NCBI RefSeq assembly: GCF_001652265.1
Contig: NZ_LWBS01000338.1
Location: 1-62,035 of the forward strand
DNA from: Rhizobium leguminosarum
Lineage (GTDB): Bacteria; Pseudomonadota; Alphaproteobacteria; Rhizobiales; Rhizobiaceae
Length of the DNA stretch: 62,035 bases
Reading direction: 5' to 3'
Shown here: positions 51,752 to 60,806 of the stretch, one piece after another
Layout: the number at the start of each line of letters is the position of its first letter
How positions within the stretch are numbered: the first letter of the stretch is position 1
Program-made: the position numbers and the translations under genes
Notes under the pieces: model-generated
Told to the model about the DNA's origin: nothing
The model's database searches: none
The model's input: the letters and a program-made list of their open reading frames with translations, nothing else

Positions 51752-52728
51752 CACGGGCGCCTTTCGGTTGAAGCGATGAACGCATCGAGTTCTTGCTGAG
51801 TGCCGGCGCCTTCCATCGGTCCCAGGACCGTCACGTTGCGGGCGCCAGCGGCCGAGCCATAGGTCAGAGCTTGCTGCGGAGACATTCCGAGCCGCCGGCA
51901 GGTGAGATAGGCACCGCCGAAGCAGTCGCCGGCGCCCGTGGGGTCGACCTCTTGAACGACAAATGCCGGGGCGTCGATGCGGTCACCTTGCCTGCCGAAA
52001 TAGGTTGCGCCGTCGGCTCCGCGCTTCAGCACAATCTCCTTGACGCCCATCTCGAACAAGCGGCGGATCGCTTCTGCCTCGCCTTCGACACCTGCGGCAC
52101 GCTCTAGTTCTTCTCCGGACGGCAGAAGCAGATCGGCGGCAGCGACAAGCTTGGAAAACCGACGCTCGGTGTCCTCGTCCAGCTTCAATTCCTTGCGAAT
52201 GTTCGGATCCACCGAAAGCGTTCCCCCGCGTGCCTTGACGATGTCGACCGCCTTGTCAATCACCTCGCGCGCGCTGGGGACCGACAGAGCCGAGCCCATC
52301 ACGTGAAGATGGCCGCTCCGATTGATGAGATCGCCGACCGCTTGAGACCAGCCGAAGCGCGCGGCTGCTGATGTGGCGATGTTGTAGACGAAATCCCGGG
52401 AGCCATCCTTGCGGTAGCGGACAAAGGCGCTTCCTGTGGGATAATCCGGATCGATCGATATCGTCGAAATATCGACGCCGTCGCGTTTGAGGCGATCCGT
52501 ATTGACACGACCGAAATCGTCATCGCCGACGGCGCCTACCATGGCGGCCTTGCCGCCGAGGCGACCGCACTGCGAGATGAAGATCGCCGGCGCGCCGCTC
52601 GCAAACGGACCGACGAGCGGCTGGGCTTCGAGAAACCCGTCTCCGACCGTCGTGGCGACGATCTCGACGAGGATCTCCCCTACGCAAACCGTGGGACCAA
52701 GCGCGTCCGGAGCCAGTACTGAAGTCAT
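51751..52728 (-). CDS. PfkB-family sugar kinase of operon A, probable tagatose kinase
   Basis: 325 residues from the ATG at 52728 (AGGA upstream; a TTG two codons earlier overlaps that site). Ribokinase features: CGRLGGKAAMVGAVGDDDFG, VDPNIRKELK, and DPTGAGDCFGGAYLTCR with the catalytic Asp. Coupled by a one-base overlap to the GatZ-family gene. In Agrobacterium the same pairing phosphorylates D-tagatose at O6 and epimerises the product. Role inferred from that neighbourhood. Confidence 0.87.
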   Translation of the reverse strand: MTSVLAPDALGPTVCVGEILVEIVATTVGDGFLEAQPLVGPFASGAPAIFISQCGRLGGKAAMVGAVGDDDFGRVNTDRLKRDGVDISTISIDPDYPTGSAFVRYRKDGSRDFVYNIATSAAARFGWSQAVGDLINRSGHLHVMGSALSVPSAREVIDKAVDIVKARGGTLSVDPNIRKELKLDEDTERRFSKLVAAADLLLPSGEELERAAGVEGEAEAIRRLFEMGVKEIVLKRGADGATYFGRQGDRIDAPAFVVQEVDPTGAGDCFGGAYLTCRRLGMSPQQALTYGSAAGARNVTVLGPMEGAGTQQELDAFIASTERRP

Positions 52729-52758
52729 TTGCAATCCTGCTTTCGATCGTTCTTGTCG

Positions 52759-53985
52759 TCAACTCGTCGGCGCCTGAACCGGCGCACCGTCCTCGGTGCC
52801 GAACTCCTCGCTCTCCAATGACAGAAAGCGCTGGTGCAACATGCATGCCGCCCCGAAGGCGGAACCGAACTCCGCATCACCATCCACGACGACCTCCGGG
52901 GTGGGAAAAGGGATGTTCTGCCCCTCCGACATGTGAACCGCCACGCGGGCGGCCACCATCGGGTAGAGGGATGCCACGGAGCCACCCAGCACGATCCTGT
53001 CGGGGTCGAGCAGACGACAGGCCTGCAGCAATGCGTATGCGAGATGGCGCGACCAGGTTTCGGCGATATTGACGGCGGCCGGGACGCGGTCGCGAACACC
53101 GCCGAGGAAATCCTGCAGATCCGCGTCCCCGCGGCCGACAGCCTCACGATACTGCCTGATGAGCACTTCGCGACCGATCAGTTGTTCAAACTTCTGACCG
53201 CCGCTCCCCGGCACCAGGGTGTGGCCGATTTCTCCCGCCAGACCGTGGCCGCCCCGGAATAGTTTGCCGTCGATCATGATGCCGCCGCCGACGCCCGTTT
53301 CCATCAGCAGGAACAGGGTCACGCCTGCGGCGCCGTGACGATAGCTGTCGCCGATCGCAAAGGCGTTGGCGTCGTTTTCAACCGCGATCGGGACCGCGGC
53401 CGGGAAGACGGCCAGGAAGGCGGATCGGCCAATCTCCTTCAACGACACCTCTCGCCAGCCGATGATGGGTGCGAGGGTGACAATTCCGTCCGGCCGAATG
53501 TGGGCCGGCGCCGATATGCCCAGCCCCTTGCACCGTCCGATCATCCTCTTTTCCATCGCACTGACAATAAGCTCGACGCCCTGCGCCACGGCCTCCTCCA
53601 CCGTCGAAGACATGGTGTCGAATGCCATTTTCTGACATGCCCGGACGTCGGCGGAGAGATCGATAACTGCCGCCGAAATATGCTCGACGCCAATCTCTAT
53701 CCCGACGAAGAATGCCGCATCGGGGACCAGTTCGAGCATGATGCCAGGACGCCCGGCACGGGAATGCTCCAAGCGCTGCTTGCCGCTCTCGTCCGACTCC
53801 TGAACGAACCCGCCTTCCGTCAACTCGGCGACGATCTCTCCCGAGGATGAGCGATTCATCCCAAGCTTCCGGGCGAGATCCGCGCGGCTGAGGCTTCGGT
53901 GAGCATAGATCGTCTGCAAGGCGGCGACGATATTGTTCTGCCGGATCCTGCGCGGCGAACTTCCGATGGAGACGGTGTCGTTCAT
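52759..53985 (-). CDS. ROK-family transcription regulator
   Basis: 408 residues. An N-terminal winged helix (NIVAALQTIYAHRSLSRADL; NRSSSGEIVAEL) makes it a regulator, and a ROK sugar-kinase-like domain follows (GIEIGVEHISAAVIDL, VENDANAFAIGD, METGVGGGIMIDGKLFRG, GHGLAGEIGHT). The cysteine cluster of the usual ROK zinc site (CxCGxxGCxE) reads GSGGQKFEQ here, so it has no cysteine ligands. It is the second gene of operon A and probably represses operon A and the divergent transporter. Confidence 0.9.
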   Translation of the reverse strand: MNDTVSIGSSPRRIRQNNIVAALQTIYAHRSLSRADLARKLGMNRSSSGEIVAELTEGGFVQESDESGKQRLEHSRAGRPGIMLELVPDAAFFVGIEIGVEHISAAVIDLSADVRACQKMAFDTMSSTVEEAVAQGVELIVSAMEKRMIGRCKGLGISAPAHIRPDGIVTLAPIIGWREVSLKEIGRSAFLAVFPAAVPIAVENDANAFAIGDSYRHGAAGVTLFLLMETGVGGGIMIDGKLFRGGHGLAGEIGHTLVPGSGGQKFEQLIGREVLIRQYREAVGRGDADLQDFLGGVRDRVPAAVNIAETWSRHLAYALLQACRLLDPDRIVLGGSVASLYPMVAARVAVHMSEGQNIPFPTPEVVVDGDAEFGSAFGAACMLHQRFLSLESEEFGTEDGAPVQAPTS

Positions 53986-54047
53986 ATTTCAATTCCCTTC
54001 AGTCGGCCCAACCCTTACACGACTGGAACAGGCTGTCAGAGGGATAA

Positions 54048-54932
54048 TCAGGGCCGCGCGTTTGTGGCGCGGCGACGCTTGGCCTCGTCATATTTCAGCT
54101 CGATGTAGCGCTTCGCGTGCGCCGCAAGCGGATCATTATCCTCCCAGGTGTCGCGCCAGATCGCGCAGGCGAGCGACAGGCCTTCGTCGACGACCGTCGT
54201 CGAGAAGCTCTCGAACACGATGTCGCGCTTGTAGTCGATGTCGAGCAGAGCGTCGAAGATCAGATCGAAGTTGATGACGCCGTCGCCGAGATAGCCGCGA
54301 TTGCTCTCGCCGATGTGGAAGTAGCCGATCTTGTCGCCGGCCAGGCGGATCGCCGCGGCCGGATTGGCTTCCTCGATGTTCATGTGGAACGTGTCGAGGT
54401 GGAGACGGACATGCTCCGATCCCGTCTCGGCGATGAACTTCAGTCCCTGCGCCGCCGTATTCAGCAGGTTCGTCTCGAACCGGTTGACAACCTCGAGGAC
54501 GAGGTCGACGTTCGCCTGCCTAGCGACTTCGGCGGTCGCGGCGATCGCGGCGACGCTGTTGTCCCAGCCCTTCTTCGTCGGCTGGCGATTATACTTGGTG
54601 TGCGCGGAATAGAGAATCCCGCCCAGCTTGTTGCCGCCGATATCACGGACCGCACGAACGGCGTCTGCAAGCGTCTGCTTGCCGGCGGATACAGCAGACA
54701 TGTCCTCGCTCGATACGTCCTTGTCGAGCGGCAGACCCATCGTCACGCCAATCTCGACGTCAAGCGACTGGGCAAGCTTGGCCAGTCGATCGAGATTGAA
54801 TTTCTCGGGGCGCAGATAGGCAAATTCGATGGTGCGATATCCGTGTTCGGCCGTCTTGTTGAGGGCCATCTCCAGCCCTTCCTGCGTTTGGCCGCCTGTC
54901 CATACAAATGAATGGATACCCAATCGACGCAT
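54048..54932 (-). CDS. Ketose 3-epimerase (D-tagatose/D-psicose 3-epimerase family)
   Basis: 294 residues from the ATG at 54932 (GGAGGAAAAGGCT upstream). The active-site segments of D-psicose 3-epimerase are all present: LEVVNRFETNLLNTA (catalytic Glu), LHLDTFHMNIEEA (Asp), YFHIGESNRGYLG (His), and VFESFS (second catalytic Glu). Such enzymes invert C3 of free ketoses such as tagatose/sorbose, psicose/fructose and ribulose/xylulose. First gene of operon A and divergent from the transporter. The C-terminal 40 residues form a helical extension. Confidence 0.9.
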   Translation of the reverse strand: MRRLGIHSFVWTGGQTQEGLEMALNKTAEHGYRTIEFAYLRPEKFNLDRLAKLAQSLDVEIGVTMGLPLDKDVSSEDMSAVSAGKQTLADAVRAVRDIGGNKLGGILYSAHTKYNRQPTKKGWDNSVAAIAATAEVARQANVDLVLEVVNRFETNLLNTAAQGLKFIAETGSEHVRLHLDTFHMNIEEANPAAAIRLAGDKIGYFHIGESNRGYLGDGVINFDLIFDALLDIDYKRDIVFESFSTTVVDEGLSLACAIWRDTWEDNDPLAAHAKRYIELKYDEAKRRRATNARP

Positions 54933-55229
54933 AGCCTTTTCCTCCAAAAAATGCCTTTGGCTGCGCGTAGTGCTATGCCATTTAGTTTGGCAAGACAACA
55001 AATAATTTTGGCTGAATTTTTTTTGCTGCTTTGCAAAATTACTTTGCAATGCAATATTTTAAGCTTCTCGCCGTTTGCATTCCACTCTCTACGGGAAATT
55101 AGTTTCTGCAAAAATCAATGGGATAGATCCTTGATTTGCATGTTTAGACAACAAATGTTGCGCCGGCAGTTTTTTTGGCCTACACAATGCATCGGCGAAT
55201 GATCTCGCTGCAATTTGGGAGGATTGAAA
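54933..55229. promoter_or_regulatory. Divergent promoter region of operon A and the transporter
   Basis: 297 A/T-rich bases with no gene. The 11-mer AGACAACAAAT occurs twice in the same direction (54993-55003 and 55146-55156); the second sits in CAACA-aa-TGTTG. 'CTTTGCAA' is also duplicated near 55029 and 55042. These are candidate binding sites for the ROK regulator, whose gene lies next door. Promoters for both directions must be here. Confidence 0.5.
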
Positions 55230-56663
55230 ATGAACTATGTTTTGAAGGCTAGCGCGCTTGCGCTGACGCTCAGCCTCGCCACTACCGCTTCGCCGGCCTG
55301 GGCTGACTTCTGGTCCGACGCCGGAGCCAAATTCAAGGGCGTGACACTGCACGGCGTCACCGAAAGCACCCCGCCATCGAACTACATCAAGAACGTGCTC
55401 GCTCCGGAATTCGAAAAGAAGACCGGCATCAAGGTCGACATCGAGACGACGTCCTGGGATCAGATGTATGACAAGGCTATCAAGGACATGGAAGCCAAGA
55501 CCGGCATCTATGACATGGTCTACATCGAGCAGGACATCATCTATTCCTATCTGGCCAGGAATTTCCTCGTCGACATCACCAAGACGCTGAAAGACCAGCC
55601 GGATCTGAAGGCGCCGACCTACGACGATGCGAACTTCACCAGCTTTGCCGACTATTTCAAGGACGCGAGCGGCGATCTCTTCGGCGTTCCGATGGAAGCC
55701 TTCCTGAAGGCATATCTCTATCGTAAGGACCTGTTCGAGGATCCGAAGATCAAGGAAGCCTTCAAGAAGGAAACCGGCAAGGACCTGAAGCCGGCGACCA
55801 CCCACGCGGAATACACCGAGATCGCCGAATTCTTCACGAAGTACGGCAAGGACAACGGTATGGAGCTCTGGGGCACCACGGCTCAGGCACATACCGGCCA
55901 TCCGGCGTCCTGGTATGAATTCTTCGAGTCCATCGCGCCGACTTTCGGCGTCTACAATTGGGGCATCGACGCCAAGAACAATTATGCGGCGACGGTCGAA
56001 CATGGCGGCGCAATGAACGGCGACAAGGCGAAGGCCGCGTTGAAGTACTGGCTGCACCTGCGCGACATCGCTCCTCCGGAATCGACGCAGTCAACCTGGA
56101 CGGAAACCGCAACGACCTTCGCCGCGGGCCGCGTCGCCCAGGGCCTGATCTACGGTGAGAACGCCGCGTGGATCGCAAGCGATCCAGCGCAGTCAAAGGT
56201 GGTCGGCCAGGTCGGGTTCGCTCTGCCGCCGCTCGAGCCGGGCGTGCTGGACGACGCGAAAGCCGGAAAGGGCTATATCGGCTACTATGATGGCGGCGCC
56301 TTCGGCGTGCCGGTCACGTCCAAGAACAAGGAAGCGTCGCTGCTGTTCCTCGAATTCATCGGTCAGAACGAAGTACAGCCCGATTGGGCCATCGCCGCAC
56401 CGCGCATCACCAACACGGCGACGTTCGATGACCCGAAGGTGAAGGAAATGGACGTCAAGCTCGGCGGCTTCTACACGATGCTGAAGGACGAGGGCAAGCT
56501 CTTCGCCGGCGCTCCCCCCTACCCCTTCCATGCCCAGGTGCGTGAAGCGACCGCTCCCATCTTCTACGACATCCTGACCGGCAAGATCGGCCCCGATGAA
56601 GGCCTCGACCAGATGGCGGCCAAGGCCGAAGAGGAGCTCACCTCGCTCGGCTATCGCAAATAA
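55230..56663 (+). CDS. ABC transporter sugar/polyol-binding protein
   Basis: 477 residues from the ATG at 55230 (GGGAGGA upstream). Signal peptide with cleavage after AWA ([11 protein letters not shown]). Family 1 solute-binding protein: [54 protein letters not shown]. It captures the substrate in the periplasm for the two permeases that follow. Operon context makes a polyol or rare sugar the likely ligand. A stem-loop after the gene separates it from the permeases. Confidence 0.92.
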   Translation: MNYVLKASALALTLSLATTASPAWADFWSDAGAKFKGVTLHGVTESTPPSNYIKNVLAPEFEKKTGIKVDIETTSWDQMYDKAIKDMEAKTGIYDMVYIEQDIIYSYLARNFLVDITKTLKDQPDLKAPTYDDANFTSFADYFKDASGDLFGVPMEAFLKAYLYRKDLFEDPKIKEAFKKETGKDLKPATTHAEYTEIAEFFTKYGKDNGMELWGTTAQAHTGHPASWYEFFESIAPTFGVYNWGIDAKNNYAATVEHGGAMNGDKAKAALKYWLHLRDIAPPESTQSTWTETATTFAAGRVAQGLIYGENAAWIASDPAQSKVVGQVGFALPPLEPGVLDDAKAGKGYIGYYDGGAFGVPVTSKNKEASLLFLEFIGQNEVQPDWAIAAPRITNTATFDDPKVKEMDVKLGGFYTMLKDEGKLFAGAPPYPFHAQVREATAPIFYDILTGKIGPDEGLDQMAAKAEEELTSLGYRK

Positions 56664-56680
56664 AACATCCTCCCCAACTT

Positions 56681-56704
56681 GACGGGTCGTTCCGACGACC
56701 CGTC
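56681..56704 (+). promoter_or_regulatory. Intercistronic stem-loop after the binding-protein gene
   Basis: GACGGGTCG-ttccga-CGACCCGTC, a perfect 9-bp stem without a T-tract, 18 bases after the binding-protein stop. Such stem-loops protect the upstream mRNA from 3' decay and raise binding-protein output over permease output. Confidence 0.7.
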
Positions 56705-56759
56705 ATCTTCCGTTCCACGTGGAGCGGACATCCACTTAGTGTTCAATGGGGGATAGGCG

Positions 56760-57635
56760 ATGCATTCGCAGAAGCTCGGGTGGCTGTTGCTGTCACCGAC
56801 CATAGTCATCCTCGGACTGTTCGGGATCTTCCCGTTCATCTACGTCCTCTGGGTCTCTTTCCATTCATGGAACCCGTTCGCGGCCAATCCCGGCATGATC
56901 TTCAACTGGGCTGAGAACTATCGGCGGCTCGTCTTCGACCCGCAGTTCCTGGCATCGCTCGGCATCACCCTGACATTCGTCTTCTTCGCGGTCGTGTCGG
57001 AGCTGGTCCTTGGCTACATCCTCGCCCAGGCGCTGCTCAAGGACTTTCCCGGAAAAGCGGTGTTTCGCACGATCCATACGCTGCCGCTGATCATGGCGCC
57101 GATCATCGTCGGCTCAGTCTGGAAGCTGATGACCACCCCGTCCATCGGCATCATTCCCTATCTTCTGAGGAGCTGGTTCGGCTACGATCTGAATATCGGC
57201 CAGAGCGCTGTCGCGGCCTTCACCGTCACTGTCATCATGGACATCTGGCACTGGACGCCGCTCGTCACCCTCTCGCTGATCGCCGCACTCGTCTCGCTTC
57301 CATCAGACCCCTTCGAGCAGGCGCAGATCGACGGTGCCGGCAAAAGCCAGATCTTCTGGCACATCACGCTCCCCCTGATCCGCCCGGCCCTGCTCGCCAC
57401 GGTGTTCATCAGGCTGATGGACGCGCTGCGCACCGTCGACGAAGTCCTGATGCTGACCGGCGGCGGTCCAGGTTCTTCGACGCGCTACATCGGCGTCCAT
57501 ATCTTCAGGGAAGTTTTTCCCAAGACGAATTACGGCTACGGTTCGGCGATCTCCGTCATCGTCCTCTATCTCACCATCGTCGTCTGCTGGCTGCTCTACG
57601 TCGGTCTGATTGCGCCCCGCGTGAAGAGAGGTTGA
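56760..57635 (+). CDS. ABC sugar transporter permease 1
   Basis: 291 residues, six membrane helices (LGWLLLSPTIVILGLFGIFP first). MalF-type permease with the EAA-like loop FEQAQIDGAGKSQIFWHITL. GGGGGATAGG precedes the ATG. Five bases separate it from permease 2. It forms the membrane channel with that protein and the ATPase. Confidence 0.93.
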   Translation: MHSQKLGWLLLSPTIVILGLFGIFPFIYVLWVSFHSWNPFAANPGMIFNWAENYRRLVFDPQFLASLGITLTFVFFAVVSELVLGYILAQALLKDFPGKAVFRTIHTLPLIMAPIIVGSVWKLMTTPSIGIIPYLLRSWFGYDLNIGQSAVAAFTVTVIMDIWHWTPLVTLSLIAALVSLPSDPFEQAQIDGAGKSQIFWHITLPLIRPALLATVFIRLMDALRTVDEVLMLTGGGPGSSTRYIGVHIFREVFPKTNYGYGSAISVIVLYLTIVVCWLLYVGLIAPRVKRG

Positions 57636-57639
57636 AGCG

Positions 57640-58476
57640 ATGAAGACCCGTTTTCCCTGGCTTCCGGTCGTCCTGTGGACCTTGATAAGCCTCGCGACCC
57701 TTTTCCCGATCTACTGGCTTTTCGTCATATCGGTGAAACAGCCCTTCGACCTGTTCTCGACGCCCGATGTCATTCTCCGGAGCTTCTTCTGGAAGAACTA
57801 CCAGGACGTGCTGACCAATCCGACCTTGCGCGGATACATGCTCAACTCGATGATCATTTCGTCAGGCAACGCGCTGCTCGTCACCACGCTCGGCTTCCTT
57901 GCCTGCTACGCCCTGACGCGCTTCGACCTCGCCGGCAAGGAAAGCATCTTCTTCTGGACGATCACCAACCGCATGGCGCCGCCGGCGGTCTTCCTCCTGC
58001 CGCTTTTCCTGCTGCTGACGCAGGTCTACAGGATCGGCGACTTCTCGCTCGCCGATTCCAAGCTGGGCATGATCCTGGTCTATTGCTCCTTCAACCTTCC
58101 CTTCGCCATCTGGACGCTGCGTCCGACCGTGGAAGGCATTCCGAAGGAATTGGACGAGGCGGCCTACATGGACGGCGCGAGCCCATGGACCGTCCTCTAT
58201 GATATCATCTTTCCTTTGGCACGGCCCGGACTTGCGGTGACGCTGATCCTGACCTGGGTGTTTGCGTGGAACGAATACCTGCTGGCAGCGACGCTCACCA
58301 ATTTCCATGCGCGGACTCTGACCACCGGCTTGTCTGAATATGTGACGACGACGGGGACGGCCTGGGGCATCATGGCCGCGATCTCAATGCTGACATTGGT
58401 TCCGGCGCTCATCGTCTTTTCAGTGGTCCAGCGTCACATCGTCGCCGGCCTGACCTTCGGCGCCGTGAAAGGATGA
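57640..58476 (+). CDS. ABC sugar transporter permease 2
   Basis: 278 residues, six membrane helices, MalG-type. EAA loop ELDEAAYMDGASPWTVLYDI, C-terminus VAGLTFGAVKG typical of MalG-like partners. AGAGAGG precedes the ATG. Five bases before the small membrane protein gene. Confidence 0.93.
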   Translation: MKTRFPWLPVVLWTLISLATLFPIYWLFVISVKQPFDLFSTPDVILRSFFWKNYQDVLTNPTLRGYMLNSMIISSGNALLVTTLGFLACYALTRFDLAGKESIFFWTITNRMAPPAVFLLPLFLLLTQVYRIGDFSLADSKLGMILVYCSFNLPFAIWTLRPTVEGIPKELDEAAYMDGASPWTVLYDIIFPLARPGLAVTLILTWVFAWNEYLLAATLTNFHARTLTTGLSEYVTTTGTAWGIMAAISMLTLVPALIVFSVVQRHIVAGLTFGAVKG

Positions 58477-58480
58477 AACG

Positions 58481-58687
58481 ATGACGTCTCAATCAGGAAA
58501 TAACGAACGCAAGCCGGGATTTCTACCGATCGAAACGAACTGGTTCGACCGGCTCTTCATCTCGATCGTCATCTGGGTCGCGCTCTCCCTGTTCTGGATG
58601 CGGTTCATCGAGCCGTTCGGGCTTTCCGTATGGTTTGCGGCGGCAATCTCGGCGGTCCTTGGCGCCTATGTCGTCTGGAAGGGATGA
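58481..58687 (+). CDS. Small membrane protein of the ABC operon
   Basis: 68 residues with two membrane helices (LFISIVIWVALSLFWMRF; VWFAAAISAVLGAYVVWKG) and a polar N-terminus. AAAGGA precedes the ATG. Small membrane proteins at this position, between permease and ATPase, occur in related rhizobial transporters, but no function is established. It may be an accessory subunit of the transporter. The short gap before the ATPase gene (about 60 bases) keeps it in the operon. Confidence 0.8.
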   Translation: MTSQSGNNERKPGFLPIETNWFDRLFISIVIWVALSLFWMRFIEPFGLSVWFAAAISAVLGAYVVWKG

Positions 58688-58746
58688 GCCGATGAATTCC
58701 GTCAACAATACCAAAACACAAGCCTTGCTGCTTTAGGAGAACGACA

Positions 58747-59808
58747 TTGGCAAACGTACAGGTTAGCGACGTCACCAAGAAGTATGGCTCTCTTCAGGTC
58801 ATGCATGGCGTCAGCGTCGACATCGAGGACGGCGAATTTGTCGTGCTGGTCGGTCCATCCGGCTGCGGCAAATCCACCCTGCTCCGGATGATCGCCGGGC
58901 TGGAGACGGTCAGCAGCGGAGACATCCGGATCGGCAGCCGTGTCGTCACCAACGCTCCCCCGAAGGAGCGTGACATTGCGATGGTGTTTCAGAGCTACGC
59001 GCTCTATCCCCACAAGACGGTCGCCGAGAATATGGGCTTTCCGCTGAAGATGGCCAAGCGTCCCAAGGCGGAGATCGACGAGAAGGTCGGCAGGGCAGCC
59101 GAGATCCTCGATCTGACGCCCTATCTCGACCGCTATCCGAAGCAACTGTCGGGCGGACAGCGTCAACGCGTGGCGATGGGCCGAGCCATCGTCCGCGATC
59201 CGCAGGTCTTCCTGTTCGACGAGCCGTTGTCGAACCTCGACGCTAAACTCCGCGTCACCATGCGCGTCGAGATCAAGGAGCTTCACCAGCGGCTGAAGAC
59301 CACAACCGTCTACGTCACGCACGACCAGATCGAGGCCATGACGATGGCCAACAAGATCGTGGTCATGCGCGACGGCAGGGTCGAGCAGATCGGCAAGCCT
59401 CTCGATCTCTACGACTTCCCCGTCAACCTCTTCGTCGCCGGCTTCATCGGCAGCCCATCGATGAACTTCCTCCAGGGCCGCATAGCTATCCGCGACGGCA
59501 GGAAGATCGTCGTCACCGACCAGGGCATCACCCTTCCGATGGCGGATACAAATGCGGATGAAGGAAGAGCCGTTACCTACGGCATCCGACCGGAGCACAT
59601 CACGATCGGCGAAGAAGGCGTTCCTGTGGAGGTGTCGGTGTTCGAGCCCACGGGTTCGGAGACATTGATCTTCGGCCGCACGGGAGGCGTGCCGATCGAC
59701 GCCCTGATCCGCGAGCGTATCGAGGTCGATCCCGGACGGACGATGTACTTCCACATCGATCCCCGACGTGCGCATATCTTCGATCGGGAAACAGGCCAGA
59801 GACTATAG
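58747..59808 (+). CDS. ABC sugar transporter ATP-binding protein (UgpC/MalK type)
   Basis: 353 residues, TTG start with AGGAGA upstream. Walker [12 protein letters not shown]-loop [13 protein letters not shown], signature [14 protein letters not shown], Walker [17 protein letters not shown], His switch VTHDQ. A C-terminal TOBE-type regulatory domain ([20 protein letters not shown]) is present. It powers import through the two permeases. An SDR gene follows after eleven bases. Confidence 0.95.
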   Translation: MANVQVSDVTKKYGSLQVMHGVSVDIEDGEFVVLVGPSGCGKSTLLRMIAGLETVSSGDIRIGSRVVTNAPPKERDIAMVFQSYALYPHKTVAENMGFPLKMAKRPKAEIDEKVGRAAEILDLTPYLDRYPKQLSGGQRQRVAMGRAIVRDPQVFLFDEPLSNLDAKLRVTMRVEIKELHQRLKTTTVYVTHDQIEAMTMANKIVVMRDGRVEQIGKPLDLYDFPVNLFVAGFIGSPSMNFLQGRIAIRDGRKIVVTDQGITLPMADTNADEGRAVTYGIRPEHITIGEEGVPVEVSVFEPTGSETLIFGRTGGVPIDALIRERIEVDPGRTMYFHIDPRRAHIFDRETGQRL

Positions 59809-59819
59809 GAGGACGACCC

Positions 59820-60545
59820 ATGGACTTCAAAGGAAAGACGGTGATCGTGACCGGCGCCGGAAAAGGCATCGGACGCGAAATTGTAAGGATGCTCGCCGGA
59901 CGAGGTGCGCGTGTCGTCGCCCTGACCCGCAGTGCCGCCGACGTCGAAGCGCTGCGAGGGGAATTCGGCTGCCGGGCAATCCAGGTCGATCTCGCGGACG
60001 CCGATGCGACCAGAGAGGCTGTCATCGCTGCCCTTCCAGCCGATTTCCTCGTCAACTGCGCAGGCACGACCGAACTCCAGCCGTTCCTGGAGACAACCGT
60101 CGAAGCCTTCGATCGTCTTGTCGCGGTCAACACGCGTGCTCCGATGATCGTCGCCCAGGAATATGCCCGCTCGCTGATCAAGGAAGGCCGTCCAGGCGCC
60201 ATCGTCAATGTCTCGTCGGTCGCGTCCTTCGTCGGCATCCCCGACCACGCCGCCTATTGCGCGTCGAAGGGTGGATTGGATGGCTTGACGCGTGTCATGG
60301 CAAAGGAGCTCGCACCTCACGGCATCCGCGCAAACGGCGTCCACCCAACGGTGACGTTGACGCCAATGGCGGTGAAGGCATGGAGCGATCCCGAGAAGGC
60401 AGCGGGAATGATGAAGCGAATTCCGGTCGGTCGCTTCGCGGAACCGGCAGACATCGCCGAGGTTGTTCTTTTCCTGCTCTCCGATCAGGCTGCCATGGTG
60501 AACGGCATTTCGATGCCGGTGGACGGCGGCTACATGATTGCCTGA
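59820..60545 (+). CDS. L-xylulose-reductase-like SDR (DCXR family)
   Basis: 241 residues. NAD(P) site TGAGKGIG; NCAGTTELQPFLETT; Ser in NVSSVASFVG, Tyr and Lys in YCASKGGLDGL; VHPTVTLTPM, then WSDPEKAAGM and KRIPVGRFAEPADI. These segments follow mammalian dicarbonyl/L-xylulose reductase closely (NPTVVMTSM; WSDPHKAKTM; RIPLGKFAE). The usual reaction is L-xylulose to xylitol, reversible. GGAGG precedes the ATG. It is the last gene of the transporter operon, giving imported polyol an immediate oxidation step. Confidence 0.9.
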   Translation: MDFKGKTVIVTGAGKGIGREIVRMLAGRGARVVALTRSAADVEALRGEFGCRAIQVDLADADATREAVIAALPADFLVNCAGTTELQPFLETTVEAFDRLVAVNTRAPMIVAQEYARSLIKEGRPGAIVNVSSVASFVGIPDHAAYCASKGGLDGLTRVMAKELAPHGIRANGVHPTVTLTPMAVKAWSDPEKAAGMMKRIPVGRFAEPADIAEVVLFLLSDQAAMVNGISMPVDGGYMIA

Positions 60546-60548
60546 AGT

Positions 60549-60806
60549 TCAGGACGACCGTGTAGTACGAGCCCGCGATTGCAATACGGGAAGCGGCGAC
60601 GTCGACCGCCGCACCAACCGGCGCAGTTCATCCTGATCAATAAAGTGATCCGTCACACCGGCCTCTTTATCCGGATGACTGAAGACAAGACCATCGGAAT
60701 CCTCAAGCTTTAAAGCTTGCTCCGTATTCATGATCCCGAGCGCCTGGCGCTCGTACTCGGATTCGAGCGCCGCCTCGACGATGGCTTTTCTCTTGCGCAT
60801 GTCCAT
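60549..60806 (-). CDS. Small hypothetical protein
   Basis: 85 residues, charged and helical (MDMRKRKAIVEAALESEYER; DELRRLVRRSTS). GGAGG lies six bases before the ATG. It converges with the SDR gene, stops three bases apart. No membrane segment and no recognised domain. Confidence 0.65.
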   Translation of the reverse strand: MDMRKRKAIVEAALESEYERQALGIMNTEQALKLEDSDGLVFSHPDKEAGVTDHFIDQDELRRLVRRSTSPLPVLQSRARTTRSS

